Assembly (NCBI RefSeq): GCF_003073045.1
Contig: NC_037590.1
Span: 13,106,311-13,170,310, forward strand
Direction of reading: 5' to 3'
Source: Pomacea canaliculata
Lineage: Eukaryota > Mollusca > Gastropoda > Architaenioglossa > Ampullariidae
Length of the DNA: 64,000 nt
Part shown: positions 1 through 12,580 of the stretch, piece by piece
How positions within the stretch are numbered: the stretch's first letter is position 1
Layout of the letters: each line of letters starts with the position of its first letter
Made by a program: the position numbers and the translations under genes
The notes under the pieces: model-generated
The model's database searches: none
Told to the model about the DNA's origin: nothing
What the model saw: the letters and a program-made list of their open reading frames with translations, nothing else

Positions 1-63
1 TTGTAATCACACAGCTGTGAGAAACTGGTAAATTTCGACTCGAGCCTTTGAAGATTGTTTTAG

Positions 64-202
64 TATTGATGGGTACAAGATCAGAAGAGCAAACGGCAGA
101 GAAAGCCCGGGTGGCACAGGAGGTACAGAAAGCACCAGAGGTACAATAACTGGACACATAAGCTTCCTTTTATTTTTAGTACCTTTGGTTATCCCACTTT
201 AA
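64..202 (+). CDS. Possible last exon with GPI-anchor-like C-terminus (tentative)
   Basis: An acceptor-like TTTTAG ends at 63. In the frame that starts with a split codon at 64, 45 codons are open to a TAA at 200-202. The peptide begins IDGYKIRRANGR, passes through a Gly/Thr/Ser-rich stretch (ESPGGTGGTEST) and ends in a hydrophobic tail (SFLLFLVPLVIPL). Small residues, a short polar spacer and a terminal hydrophobic run are the layout of a GPI-attachment signal. Upstream exons would lie before the window, so the family cannot be named. No AATAAA is seen in the next 400 bases, only an AATATA-type variant. The reading could be chance; confidence is low. Confidence 0.25.
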
Positions 203-1265
203 AAGTTTTGCTTTTGTAGTAGGACCATACTATATTAGTTTTATAGGAAAACATGTTACTTGAACTGAATAACAGAAATTCGCTTAAATTCTTTGAGAAA
301 CAATTTAATAGCTTAACCCCTTCGTTCTCTCAAACACATCCAAAACAACATTTGTATAATATAATCACAATATGCACCCAAGTAATCTTATTATTTAGAT
401 GGCTAGAGAACAACATTCTGTAGACCTTTCTGGGCAATCCATTTTCTGATAAATGAATAACATGAAACCAAACTTTTCTACATCTAACAGTTTATAAATA
501 ACGAGAAGAGCCCACATTGACCACTACCATTGCATTAGGTGTCCTTATAGACAACCCTAAAAGTTGGTTTTGTTTTGTTTTTGTTTTTTTGTTTGTTTTT
601 TTTTCGCAAAAGTGCGTATTTTTCCGATTATATCTGTATCAGCTGGTAGCCCCAGATTGCCGAGTCAAATAATAACATTGGCTGGATTTGAGTATCAAAA
701 ACTTGTAATATCGAGAAGGGTGGGGGGATTAGAGAGAGAGAACGCTGACGATATTGTTTCTGATAATGTAAACGAAATGGGATTGTTTATTGTTAATTTT
801 CCAAGCGTTCTCTCTCGCTCCATCCCGGGTAGAACAAAGACAAGTTGTAAGACAAGCGCAGTGTTTATCAGACACTCATCGCTGCTGCAGACTTCATCTC
901 ATTTGTTCTCGTCGTCCCTGGCACCGGTCTCTGTCTCACTATCTGTGCACCCGCATGTAGGGGCACAGACCTGGAGCTGTGGAGAGGATCAGGGACAGAT
1001 TGAGAGGCCATCAGTGCGGCGCGCTTTTGAAACTCGACCTCTCCCTACTTGCCACCAGCTCTTTCTCCTTTTTCAGCAACTGCAATATGGCTGTTGCTGC
1101 TCGTTGTGGTCTTGGCTTGTCCTTACTACCCGCTCTACGGTTTGGGTTTCCTCCGACAGTACAATCCCCAGCCTCACCCAATTATCGCCAGTCATGCCTA
1201 CAGCTTTCAAGGGCGTTTGTCTGTGTGTTTCGACTCCCGAATCAGTATGCACGCTGACTAACAAT

Positions 1266-1293
1266 ACAGTATCATAGTACTGTACTATACTGT
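1266..1293. repeat. Nested inverted repeat (hairpin)
   Basis: ACAGTAT at 1266-1272 pairs with ATACTGT at 1287-1293. Inside it AGTAC (1276-1280) pairs with GTACT (1282-1286) around a single base. The symmetry is visible in the bases; any function is unknown. Confidence 0.6.
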
Positions 1294-2398
1294 ACAGAAT
1301 AATAGTCAATTATTTGCTCCAGGTAGACGTAGCCGGTGTTCTCGTGCGGAGCGAGATTTTGCAGGATTTGTTGATTACGGATGCAAATCACCAACTCTGC
1401 GACAACGTTTTGAATAAATTCATGGGAGAGCGAATTTTCTTACTGATTTTCTTACCACATACATCAACACAATTCCGTTCTTCGTAGTCTCTTATTAGCT
1501 ATTATTAAATCAGTCTTGTAATCGAAATGATGATTCCTATCGAATATGAGGAAGATTGGGCAAACCGTGTGATTGTGATCAGAGGTCTCGCCACGTTCTG
1601 CTTTATTCATAAAATGACAGAAAGAAGAAAGAGAGAAAAAAGCCGTGAGCTTTTGACTTCGATGTCACATCATGGTCCACACCTCTGTCCGCACTCTCAG
1701 CAAAGGGCATGAAATGCAAGTGATTAAAGGGCTAGTCAGCGGCAGGTGGGTCTCTGTGCCAGACGTTGTATCGGGACACACCGGGCTCCGAGCAAAGGGA
1801 CGTAATTTGTGGAGATCGTGCTTGTGGATGTCTGTGGTAGCTTTGCTGGTACCCTGAGCCTGATGCTGTGTTTGCTGTTACACTTACTGTAGTACTATGT
1901 TTGCTAGTTCCTAGTTCCTCCTGTTTAGCTGTACTAGACAGAAGCTATTCAGCGCACAAGTAATCTAGAAACAAAGGGAGATGCATGGAAGAAACTTTCA
2001 TAAAAAAAAAATGACTGCTTCTCCCCCCAACCCCTGTCGTGCCATGAACAATGAACGAAAGCTTTCTTTCAAGCCACTGAAGTAATTTATAAATCAATCG
2101 TCAGAAAACCCACGCTTAGACAAGAAATAAATGTTATATCTTATGCCTAAAGCGCTTGCTTGAAGTTGAAAAAAATAATACATTTCATTTATATATTATA
2201 TATTATGCTTTATATATATTCGGACGCTTTATAATATGAAACGGTAACAAAGGGAAAGGTCACGCAAGGCCTGCTAGGCATGTGAACATACGACTTTCTT
2301 CATACATGAATACGAATGAATGTATTCACGCACGCACACACATATAAATGGGGCCAGTTTCTTTCCATAAAATATATAAACACAGTAAAATACAGTTG

Positions 2399-2590
2399 AT
2401 GTTTTTTCTTATTGTTTTGTTTTATCAATTTTTGGTGGCTTTTGCTGTTGTATTGTTTTGTTTGTTTGCTTTGGTTTTTTTTTTTTAGTGTTTCGTTAGT
2501 AATTTGTTTTGCTATGTTATTGTTTGAGTGTTTTGTTATTTTTGTCTTTTGTTTTAAGTATTAATTTTGTTCGTTTGTTCTGTTGGTTTG
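2399..2590. repeat. T/G-rich low-complexity tract
   Basis: About 190 bases made almost only of T and G on the plus strand, with repeated TTTTGTTT-like words and a 12-base T run near 2476. No coding or element signature is seen. Confidence 0.6.
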
Positions 2591-4950
2591 ATTCTATACT
2601 TTTTGAAAATGATGTCAGCTTTGCTTTCCGTTGTTTACTTTTGCACTCTCTAGCTTAAGTAGTGTAACTACCTCTGGAAAAGGTGACTGAAAGAAAGGGA
2701 CAGGCGCCCCTCTGCAACCCTTACCAACCTCCCAACCCTTACGTTTATTGCGGGCCGTGTATAACAGATTTGCGAAGCACCCACGCGAGCGCACGTGCGG
2801 CGATGTGTATCGGGTGGATTGTCTCTACCCGCCTGACCCCACCAAGTCTGGCGGTCACATCACTCGTCGGCGATGTCTTTGATCTGTCCGCGCTGATGAA
2901 GCTCTCCATTGCTGGGTTCAATGGAGGATTCAAGGTACTGTGGGGTGTATGTTTGAGGTCTGGGGGGAGGGAGAAACCAGTGGGGTGAAGGGGAAAGAAC
3001 AGAGCTGATGGTGGTCACTGAAAAAAAAAAAAGCTCACACGCAGAAAACCGCTCTGATAATGGAAATCTTTTATTGTGGACGTGGACAATGTCAACGAAG
3101 GGTTCCGAAAAGCTGCTGATTATTAATCGTCAACTTCCTTTCATTTTTCTTGTTGTTTTGCTTTTTTAAGGGCTTTGGTATTCTTACTTTCGCGATTATC
3201 AATTCACAGTTTATTAACACTATTCCGACGAAGAAGCCTGGAGGTTGATTGGAAAGATCCTATATCTGGCACACACACAAAAAAAAAAAAAAAAAAAATC
3301 GTGCTTGCGTATCACGTGTCAACGACGGTGCCGATTCCTAGGACGCGTTGTTCCCTACGAACAAATTCCAGCAAATAAGTAAATTTATTGTGAGTGTATA
3401 GACCAAAGAAACCATTTAACTGACCAATCGAGAGAAAAAGACCGGTCGGAAGACGAATAGTTTTATAACAAATAACACAATCTATTGGCATTACACAAAT
3501 AATCCAGTCCATTAGCATTACATTGCCGAGAATGTTGTACCTCCGTCTGTCAAATGCGAGAGGAAAGAGTAACGGTCTGGGAGGGACTGCGAGAGCTCGG
3601 GCGGCGAGGGAAGATGTGTTGGTAAAAATTGGAAACAAGGACAACAAGGGAATTATAGAGGTGTGCACATTAATATTCCGCAGTCCTCGGCGCCTAATCG
3701 GGTCCCCGATCTTTGGTTCTCTCCCTTGGCTTTTGTCTTCGTCCCGTTCGTTGCCAGAACAGTGAGGCGGTGGTCCTCGGTGCTGGGGCTCACTGCCTTT
3801 AGAGCCATCTGTCACCGAATTGGCTCCCAGACCAGTCGCGCAAGCAATTTTATATCTTCTTTCTTCGTCACGTCCCTCTTCGTCTATGTTTGCTAGGTTT
3901 TTTTTAAAAATTCTCTTCTCTCTTTCTGTAAACAATCTTTACATCACATCTAACTAATGATCAATGATAGAGAATATTTTTTTTGGTGAATATGTATAAA
4001 GTTAAGTGCCTTTTCTGGCTAATTTCCTTGCAGTTTGCTAATTTCAATTTCCTTCGTCACCTTGGCGCTAATGGTGTTATCTTGGCGTGTTCATCGAGAA
4101 ACTGTGTTGCTCCCCGTCATTGTTTCAAACTAGTTTTTGTGTCTGCTATTAGTTGTCTCTGTGAAATGTCTTCGCTATTTCACCTTTTGTGGACAGACAA
4201 CGTGTGTATTATGATAATAATAGTAATAATAACTGAACGGGTACTGGGACTAGGCTAGAGTAGATCGCATTTCCCCGGGTGAAGGCGAACTTAGTGATCT
4301 GTGTTTGGTGAGGTGTGTGTGTGTGTGGGAAGGGGGGAGGAACGGCGCAAAGTGAAGGATACTGAAACATGTAGACAGAAACAATTCCTCATTTCAAATG
4401 TACTCCAGTAATCAATAATGGAAGATGGCGAGCAGCCTAGTGGAAATATATATGGTAGAGCCTCCACATGTGATAGAAACAGCAAGCTGACAGAACAAAC
4501 ACACATCAGTAAAAATGTTCCGCGTGTAAAAGATGAAATGTGTCCATCCTCCGAGCAGCCGTGTTCCACGCACGAACATGGGGCGTGGTGTGGTGGGGGC
4601 AAGGGAAGTTATTGTACAAGTCAGGGATAGTGTCCTGGCATAAAAACCAGTGTCGCGTGAGGTCTACCAGTGCGCCACCACTGTCCGTACAGATCCCATG
4701 CTGACATTAATCAGGGATGATGCTGAACCTAAGCGTTTACAGACTTGGCACCTGGGGATTTTGTGTCACAAAATTTGCATGTTATTAGAAGCTCAAGAGA
4801 AACCAGTCTTAAGCATTCGTGCTCTTGACCTTTTCTAGTGCAGTACCTCCCACCTGCGACAGTACGATCACTGTACACGCATGGAGGTGCGATGGAGATG
4901 GAGGGAATTGGTGTTTTACGGCAAAATGGGGGAGGTTTGGGAGGGTTGAT

Positions 4951-5083
4951 TGGTGTTTTACGCCAAGCCAGCAATTAAGGATATATCACGGCCAAGCAAT
5001 CAACCCTACAAACAGATTCCACATGCTGAGAAAGAACAGCGTGCCTAAGACGAGATCTGAACCCAGGACAGCCAATGCGTGCG
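4951..5083 (-). mobile_element. tRNA-related SINE, copy 1
   Basis: Shares a long common sequence with the copies at 6254, 12464 and 47437: TGTTTTACGCC, then GCCAGCAA, TATATCACGGC, a CAGATTCCACATG word and AGAAAGAACAG. Read on the minus strand, the right-hand end carries a tRNA B-box-like word (GGGTTCAGATCTCG) and the left-hand end finishes GGCGTAAAACACCAATCAA. That tail is of the kind I associate with tRNA-derived SINEs of molluscs. The element is therefore placed on the minus strand, with its promoter end near 5080 and its tail near 4950. A short extra word, TGTTTTACGGC, sits just left near 4912. Confidence 0.65.
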
Positions 5084-5159
5084 AGGTGAGAGCGTTTGGT
5101 ACAAAATGTGTGTGTGTGTAGAGGGGGTGGGAGGCAATGTGGTTAGAAGGAACCAAGAC

Positions 5160-5510
5160 AAGCTAAACGAACTGGAACGACTTTATTCCACGATCAGCTG
5201 GTGTCCAGGTGAACTTTGGCAGCCAGTTCACGGGCGCACGTGCAGGACCATAAAGAAAGGCATAAACATGTTTTAGTGCCAGCGCTGACCACGTCACTGC
5301 GCGTCATAACCCCGGTAAACGGGTGCTGATTGTAGTGCTCGAACTGCTCGCTCTCGGTCCGGCCGCCACGTCTCTCAGCGGGCGTCACGGCCATTGAAGG
5401 TGGCCGCGGCACGCGCCATTGACTTTGCCAGCGCGTGGCCTGCACGCGAAAGGGCGGGGCCTGTGCTCACCGGGGCCCAGCACCGCTATACGAGACATTA
5501 AATTAGCCGG
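5160..5510. other. CpG-rich block, possible LTR or old promoter
   Basis: This block is markedly richer in CpG than the flanking AT-rich DNA. On the minus strand an AATAAA (TTTATT on plus, near 5182) closes the left side. It could be a decayed LTR or the 3' end of a retroposed transcript. No terminal repeats or target duplications were found by eye, so the class stays open. Confidence 0.3.
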
Positions 5511-6253
5511 GATTAGGCACCAGAACAATACCTGCCTGGCCACCACGAAGGCAGTTGCGAAGAAACCTTATGAACCTGCAGGTAGAAAGCCTTGGACAAA
5601 GTAGTCTTTAAGAGGGAAAGCGACTGTCACCTTTGTCGAAACCCTGGTAATTTATTTCTCTTATAACCGTGTAAGCAACCGCTGATGGTAAACCAATTAA
5701 AATTGTATCAACGAAGCTATAGACTAATTACCCTCCCCAACCCCCAGCCGCTGTGTGGAAACGACGAAGTGGGGCACAAAAACTGCAGTAAATACTGAAG
5801 CTAGTATGTCTTGAACCTACAAACTAATATTCAGTTTAGAGGCGGCCATAATTCGCATGTACATAGAATCACCCTCAGTTTGAACGCGCGCCAGATGGGT
5901 CGCAGGTCGCATTCGCACTTCATATTTTTATTTATTTATTTATCCAATGAAGCCTGCGTGGAACATCTGACAGTTTGGGGGTTTGTGGGTTTGTAGAGAA
6001 TGAGTGTGGACAATGATTTAATTGATTTATTTTTGTCATCATTTTCAAAGATATATGTATGAATAGATCTTTTTGAAATGTTATGCATTTTCCATATTTT
6101 TCTTGTAAACGTCTAGTAGCAAAACAAGTACATAAGCTTCTCGAGGCCTTGTGTCTTTCTTGCAAATTTTTATTTTGAAGCTCAGTAAATTGATCATTAT
6201 CATTTAAGAGAACTTACATATCACAATTCGTTACTAAGCAGAGGAGGGGGTGA

Positions 6254-6410
6254 TGGGTGTTTTACGCCGAGCCAGCAACTAATGCTATATCAAGGCAAGG
6301 CAGCCAGTCCTGTAAGCAGATGCCACATGCAGAGAAAGAACAGTGTGCCCGGGATGAGAGTTGAACCCAGAACAGCCAACACTCACTCTATTGGTGACAG
6401 GCACTCACTA
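6254..6410 (-). mobile_element. tRNA-related SINE, copy 2 (most complete)
   Basis: The fullest of the four copies. On the plus strand it runs from GGGTGTTTTACGCCGAGCC through CTATATCAAGGCAAGG, CAGATGCCACATGCAGAG and AGAAAGAACAGTG to a B-box-like GAGTTGAACCCAG, then ACTCTATTGGTGACAGG. On the minus strand this gives a polymerase III-like head (GGGTTCAACTC) and the GGCGTAAAACACC tail. No clear target-site duplication was found by eye. Confidence 0.7.
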
Positions 6411-8348
6411 CGCAGAGAGCTTGATGCGCTTTACAAAAGAGAACAATACAAATATAAAGAATATGAGAACGATAATGTAATTGTCTTGAGGAATGAAAGG
6501 AAATGGATGCTAAGTCCTTCATTCAGCTTTGTCTTGTTTTTTTCAAAGTCAGGAGATTTCAGGCATGTTGTCATCGAGTGGCGACATTGCAACTTTACGT
6601 ATGCATTCAGCGGACTGTTTACTGCCAGCCGAAGAAGAATAGCGCTCACAAATGGGCAACAATTAGTCCACACAACAAAATCATACAAACAGTAAGATTT
6701 ACTACGAGACAGTTTCCAGAAGATAGAACAGTGCTGTCCACATAAAATTATCCTGCCTCGTCCGAGCCTGTTATAGGAAGGCGGGCTAGTGTTCAGTGAC
6801 CTACCATATACATCCCCCAAACTCATCATGATCGCACTAGAGGGCAAATCACCATGACACACTGGTGATTACCAGATCAACAAAAGTTAAAATGAACTGA
6901 AACCTGTGGATTTGAATGGACTGTGATGTTTCCCGGTCACAAGCAACTGAACATTACACACAAACGTACAGCGGCAGACAGGACACGAAACACACCAAAA
7001 CGGAATCCTGTGAAAGAAGGACATGTCAAGCAAGATTTTTTTCTAAAATATAAAGAGTGTATCTAGAACTGGTTAGGCGAAGGGAAGGGAAACTGCCTTT
7101 CATTTACTCAATAAATACTATATTGACCAACAAATATATTCAGATCGCTACCAAAAAGACATTGTATACTGTCAATAAAAATGAGGCACATTTCGTTGAA
7201 GTAAACTCCGATTCTGCGAATCACACAATCGTAGAGATGTTAGGCCTGGATTAGTGCCAGATATATATCCACTCTTATGTACAGAGGGCACAACGATTCT
7301 CACAGATTAAAAAACACATCTTAATCTGGACATTTAATAGAGATTGCTGTTCGCGCAATTCCAGCTTCATTACGTTAGCATTATTGATTATGAAGTGAAT
7401 ATGAAAACTAGAAGTCCAAAGTTTTTATCAACGATAATCTCCCAAATCTTTTTTCTCATCGCAGTTTTTTATTTTTTCCCAATGCAGTACTTTACATCTA
7501 TAATTCTTGAAGTCGTGTCTCCACGACACGGGAGTTAATATTAATTTGCAATACGTTGAATGACACGTCTGCTATATTACAGATTTTTGTTGCATCTGCA
7601 CATTTATAAGCTACACTGTCTGCTGTCTGCCCTTCAAGAAATCTACATGTTAACATGAATAATGTCTACTGTTCCATGTTCAAGAATTTTCTTAATTTTT
7701 AGTGGACACCACGTTGAATATTTGTGAAGGAAACAAGAAATGATTCAGATTTTTCCTTTTAAAATTCCTGTATCAATATTCACGATGAGCACTGATTCTT
7801 GAAGATAATGGTTAGTGACCTTTTCACTTTATAATGTGACAATGAGTTCACAAGCAATACCGGGTTCTAAGTAAAGGCATAGTAGCTGCTGATGAATGTC
7901 TTCCGTAAAAATGAATGAAAAATTCAGCTAGACCATTTTACCTTTTCATACCGAGTCGTGGTTACTATAATACACCTATCCGTTTAAACAAAACAAAACG
8001 ACGTATGAATGAGGAGTCTAATCAAGCATCTTCTCTTCTGTGTGCAGGTAGCGAATTGAACTGAAAGAACGGTCAACCCGAAAACTAGTAACCTCATCGG
8101 TCTAAGGGAAGCTACTCTTCTATTAATGTGAACAGCGGTAGTGCCCCTCTCCAGCAGGGAGTAATTATTGAAATAGTATGACTGGTCACCAATAATTTGT
8201 AGTCATTCTATTTTGCATTCATCTAACTTAATTTTAAGAGTTATAGTACATTATTTAGTTTTAATAGTAAAATAGCTTTTTGAGATATCAGGTTCAGTTG
8301 AATGATAACGACTTTATTGTAAAATTAGTACCTCCCTTTGGGTTTATC
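6411..8348. other. Intergenic and PFDN1 upstream region
   Basis: AT-rich DNA with no supported exon. It must contain the PFDN1 promoter and 5' UTR, but no TATA box or initiator can be fixed from sequence alone. Frames in this stretch are short and show no domain. Confidence 0.5.
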
Positions 8349-11032
8349 ATGGCTACATTACCGGTAGATCTAGAGCTGAAAAAGGTACATTTTCTGTCTT
8401 TATAGTGTGTTTTAGGCACGTTTTAAAATCAAAGGCTCCATATCTAGTATTTTGGAAATACTGCTAATAAGAAAAATGTGTGGTGCAACTTTTTCAGGAA
8501 AAATTATTTTGTAGAAAACATTTTACGTTGTAGATAATCCTGCCCTGTTTCTGTCAGCGACAAGTAACTAATCGAACAACTTGAGAAATTATAGCATTGT
8601 AGAGATGTATAGTGGTTGTTGTTATTTGACTCAATTTCTGTCTTCGTGATTTAAACATTGGCAAATTGTTTGCATGTGTATCATGTTCAGTCTCTTTCTC
8701 ACACAGATACATCGATCGATCTCGTTAGATAAATCACACTTTCAAATAATTCTGTACATATTCTGCATATATCTTTAATGGTTGTGACTGTCAAAATATG
8801 TTGGATAAAAAATAGTATAATGCCTATGCATCTTTCAAACCAGATGTCACGGTGTGTCATTCAGGCTTTCCAGGAAATGCAGATTAAAAAAATTCAAACT
8901 AGCCAGCAGCTGAAAATTGCTGACCAACAGGTCGAAGCCTTGAAGAGAAAAATTGCTCATTCTCAACTTGTGGACAAAGAAATTGCATCTTTACCAGAAG
9001 AGACTCGTGTTTATGAAGGAGTGGGTAGAATGTAAGTTAATATTTCATAAAATGTAAGCAGCAGTCTGTCATGCCAATACTTAGCAGGATTACTTTCTTC
9101 TGTACTTAAGGCATTTACCGACCATGAAATCATTCAGAAGCATTATTTTCATTACTTTAGAGCATGTGCATCAGGCTGCTGTGGGGCAATTATATGTGCG
9201 TGTGTGTAAGAGTTTTTGAAGCACAAAACAGAAGCTAATAGTACTGGATAGGCAGATACCAGTGTTCTATTTCATAAAAGGCAAGGTGGCTTTCAGACCC
9301 CCAGATAAATTATTCGCTGATTTTTATCAGCCACTCGCAGAAAATAACACGTCAAGGCATAAGTGATGATCTTGATTCCTTGTCAATAAAGAAATTTGAA
9401 TTGTTAGAGCCATGTTGATAAAACTTTGTGTATTGATATCATATACCAATAATAAAATATCAGCTGTATGGTTTATTGTAAAATATCTTTGTGATGACAC
9501 CACTAATTAAACTTTATTTACAGACCCCTGACACCAAATCACTTGTCTTTAAGACAGCAAATTTTCTTCTGGGATTTGAATGGTCTTTTTACTACTATGT
9601 TGAAGCATTGGACATCAAATATAGATTCTTTAACATAGTGCATTACATGATCAGACATCCATACCTTTACTGATTTTAAGTATGATGTTGGGCCGTATTA
9701 CTATAGATTAGTTTTGAAATTTTGTGCTTTAGTTCTTGTGGGTTGGCAGAGAGAGAAAAGACTGATTTACATAATTATAGTCCACCTTTAAGGTAAATTT
9801 TGGCAAGTGAATCCTTGCCACAGAGTTTCGTCTGTAAAAAAGTTTATTTTACACTTGCTTCTCAGTGGTTTTGGGTCTTTGTATCTAAAATGTTTAACCT
9901 GTGTAGCTCTTATTTTCCAGTACTTTGCTTTTCAATTTTCAGGTTCCTGCTTATGTCTATACCAGTTGTTCGTGAAAATCTGGCAAAGAAAAAAGACCAA
10001 GCAGAAGATAAAATAAAAACCATTGAAGTAAGTGGTTTTTCTTCACTATTTCTCCAGTAGTGAAACTCTACATCAGCTGTGAAGCACTAATTTCCAACTC
10101 AGTGGGACTGCTATTTGAAACCAAAACCACCACATGTCCAACTAGTTAATTATAATGCCTTAAAATATGCCTTATGAAATGGAGTAGCATTACTTTTTTC
10201 TAAAGGTGTTTCACTATGGCCATTTTGAAAGGGTGCCATTTGTTCTAAATGTATGAGTAATATGCCAATCAAATATTTTTCGTGTGAAGCATACCAATAT
10301 TGTGAAGCATTCCAAACCTCTCTGCCTAAAATAGAAATCAACTTAAGTATTACCATGAGATCGATTTCATCTTAGTATAGTTTTTCTACCTGGCATCGTT
10401 ACGGTTTCTTTAGTCATCACTACTATTGACTACTAATTGATCCTTTCTGTATTTGCCATGGAAGAAATAACACCTTTATAACCTGTAGATTTAACTGTAG
10501 TAGATCAACATCTTGGTCTATAAAGATTTCATCTGGCAGAGTAATGACAAAGTCTTCTATTAACTGCAATGAGAGAGCCGCAGGATTTTCATCTTTCTTT
10601 TGTATTCTGGGGGTTGTTAAGCATGGTGAGCCAGGGAGGGAGCTGCACTATACAAGCTTACTGATTGTTATGCTCAAGTAGGCACCCTTAGCCAAGATGT
10701 TGTCAAATTGTCAACATAATCCTTGTCTCCGTGATCAAACACTTCACAAACTGAAACCCATCTGTAGTTAATGACCATGGCCTCTGTTAATGAACAAGTT
10801 TTTTTAATGGTCTTGATTTTTTTTAAAATTCCTTTGATTCTTGCAGAAAATTTCTGTGTTCAATAACAAGTTGACCTCCTTATTTATATTAGTTTCTTTT
10901 AGTGACTATGTTTCATTCAATATTATTATTGCAACTGTCCTGCAGACTAACAAGGAGTATTTGGAGAAGAGTCTGAAAGAAAACGAGCAAAATCTGAGAG
11001 AGCTGGTTCTCAGCAAGCAGCAGCAGCGGTAG
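8349..11032 (+). CDS. PFDN1: Prefoldin subunit 1
   Basis: Beta-type subunit of the hexameric cytosolic chaperone prefoldin, which hands unfolded actin and tubulin to the CCT chaperonin. Four coding exons join in frame: 8349-8384, 8865-9031, 9943-10027 and 10946-11032, all with GT-AG borders, giving 124 aa (the human protein is about 122). The start MATLPVDLELKK matches the family N-terminus, EETRVYEGVGRMF is the conserved central hairpin region, and the rest is the paired coiled-coil typical of prefoldins, rich in heptad K/E (LAKKKDQAEDKIKTIE, then NKEYLEKSLKENEQNLREL). The ATG at 8349 is chosen because it begins the family motif directly. The gene converges on SHQ1. Nothing appears broken; confidence is high. 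Confidence 0.93.
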
Positions 11033-11961
11033 CAGAGGCATAGTCAAACTCCCCATCCTGCTTTGCAGTTTCAGTATTTAGGCTTTTCTGCCAAATGCAG
11101 CCATGCTTATGCACTTTGGTCTTCAAAGGAGTGAATCTGAAAACTTCCATACAAAGATACATAGCGAACATTTAAATGTGGCTTTCTCCTGAGTAGGTTT
11201 TATTTAAAACATCGGGCATCACCTTTTGAGATGTGAACTTTTAGTTATGAAACACGAAAGCTCAACGCAACAGGAGTATTGCATGGTCAGTGACATGAAG
11301 TTTTAGCTGAAATTGTTAAAAATGGCGATCTTCTGATTTTGTAAAAAGTTTGTGAGGATGATGATATTCATTCATAATTAAGTGCATTTTAAATTAAAAT
11401 CATGCTTTTGACCTCATTGTATGCATAGAAAGCATGTACCTCATTTTTGTATACAGAAGTTACATACCTCTTCAGTGATCAAGGGTTAATTGCTTAGATT
11501 TAAAGATTTTGCAAACTAAACTCGGTCATTTTAAAAGAAATTTTGCCTTTTTTGGTCTTTCATTTGCTCTTGGACACCTGAGCAAAAGAAAGCAAAAGGC
11601 AGATCAACAACAACAAAAAAAAAAGTGTGTGATATCTTGAAATCATTTAATTTTTTTTTAAACATGAATGTTGAACAAAAAGTGCACCCCATCACACTTA
11701 TTTCTACAGTCATAAGTCAACTGGCTGCAGTGGATGACATAAAAGTAACAAATGTATAGAAAACACTATAATTCAGGAATTCTGCACATCATTGTCACCC
11801 ACTCTTGAAAACTGACTGCATGGCAAAAGTCACAGTTCTGGAGGCTTATGGGAGAAATGCTGAGACTGATAGAAATACATTTTTCTACTTTATTTGATAA
11901 ATTACTCATTTGCCTTTTGTGCATATTTTTGTTTTCACCAGTGTACATTTGGTGTAAAATT

Positions 11962-11967
11962 AATAAA
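11962..11967 (+). terminator. Candidate poly(A) signal of PFDN1
   Basis: AATAAA about 930 bases after the PFDN1 stop codon. A long 3' UTR of this size is plausible; transcript ends would decide. Confidence 0.4.
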
Positions 11968-12036
11968 ACTTATTTCAAAATGATCATAGTTTGAAATGCA
12001 TTGTTTACACCTTTGGGTTTGAATGATGTCCATATT

Positions 12037-12091
12037 GACAATGACAATGATCAACTTTATTGTGACAATGACAATGATCAACTTTATTGGT
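12037..12091. repeat. Two-unit tandem repeat, 27-bp period
   Basis: The word GACAATGACAATGATCAACT, followed by TTATT, occurs at 12037 and again at 12064. The last unit runs into GGTCCCAGTGGA. It may be the end of an old retroposon. Confidence 0.6.
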
Positions 12092-12463
12092 CCCAGTGGA
12101 AAACTGTAATCTGAAAGAATTACTAGAAATAATCAGCAAGACATATGATAAAGTATATTTGAAGCATTAAAGTCTTATGAAAATGTGAAATCTGAAGCAA
12201 CTGCTATTTAAATTAAGAAAATACATTTGCTGCATTTTCCCATGAGTCAGTTTGCTTTCGATTCCAAGTATTATCCTGTTGATTCCACAAGCAGTTGTTT
12301 TGACCATGGGAGAAAGTTGCTGGGGATGGTTGGAGGGGGAGAAATTAGGGTGTTTTACATCGACGTCGTAACCACATGGGCCCAACTGAGGGGGACTGCC
12401 CAAAACCAGTTCCACTGGCAAGGAGTTGTTGTCCTCAAGGAGTAACAAGGAATAAACTTAACT

Positions 12464-12580
12464 ACACCGAGCCAGCAACTAAGACTATATCACGGCAAAG
12501 AAGCCAGACATGTAAACAGATGCCAGATTCAGAGAAAGAACAACAGCCAATCCTCACTATATTGGTGACAGGTGTTAACC
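12464..12580 (-). mobile_element. tRNA-related SINE, copy 3 (internally deleted)
   Basis: Matches copy 2 from CACCGAGCCAGCAACTA through CTATATCACGGCAA, CAGATGCCAGATTCAGAG and AGAAAGAACA. It then jumps to CAGCCAATCCTCACTATATTGG, having lost about 30 bases that contain the B-box-like word. It lies in the PFDN1-SHQ1 convergent spacer. Confidence 0.65.

Larger units (their letters stand above)
203..4950. other. Intergenic stretch, no supported gene
   Basis: No reading frame here shows a recognisable domain or a splice-supported exon chain. It holds T-rich runs near 570-605, a nested hairpin at 1266-1293, an AT-rich patch near 2160-2230, a T/G-rich low-complexity stretch at 2399-2590, an A-run near 3280-3298 and a short GT repeat near 4311-4328. 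A 207-codon frame on the minus strand (3312-3935) has no family resemblance that I can see. Confidence 0.6.

Noticed and set aside
564-1277. 237-codon open frame on plus
   Set aside because: Low-complexity start from a T-rich run, no domain, two other frames open over the same stretch, no splice logic.
3312-3935. 207-codon open frame on minus
   Set aside because: Protein composition looks random, no motif recognised, and the plus strand is also open in two frames.
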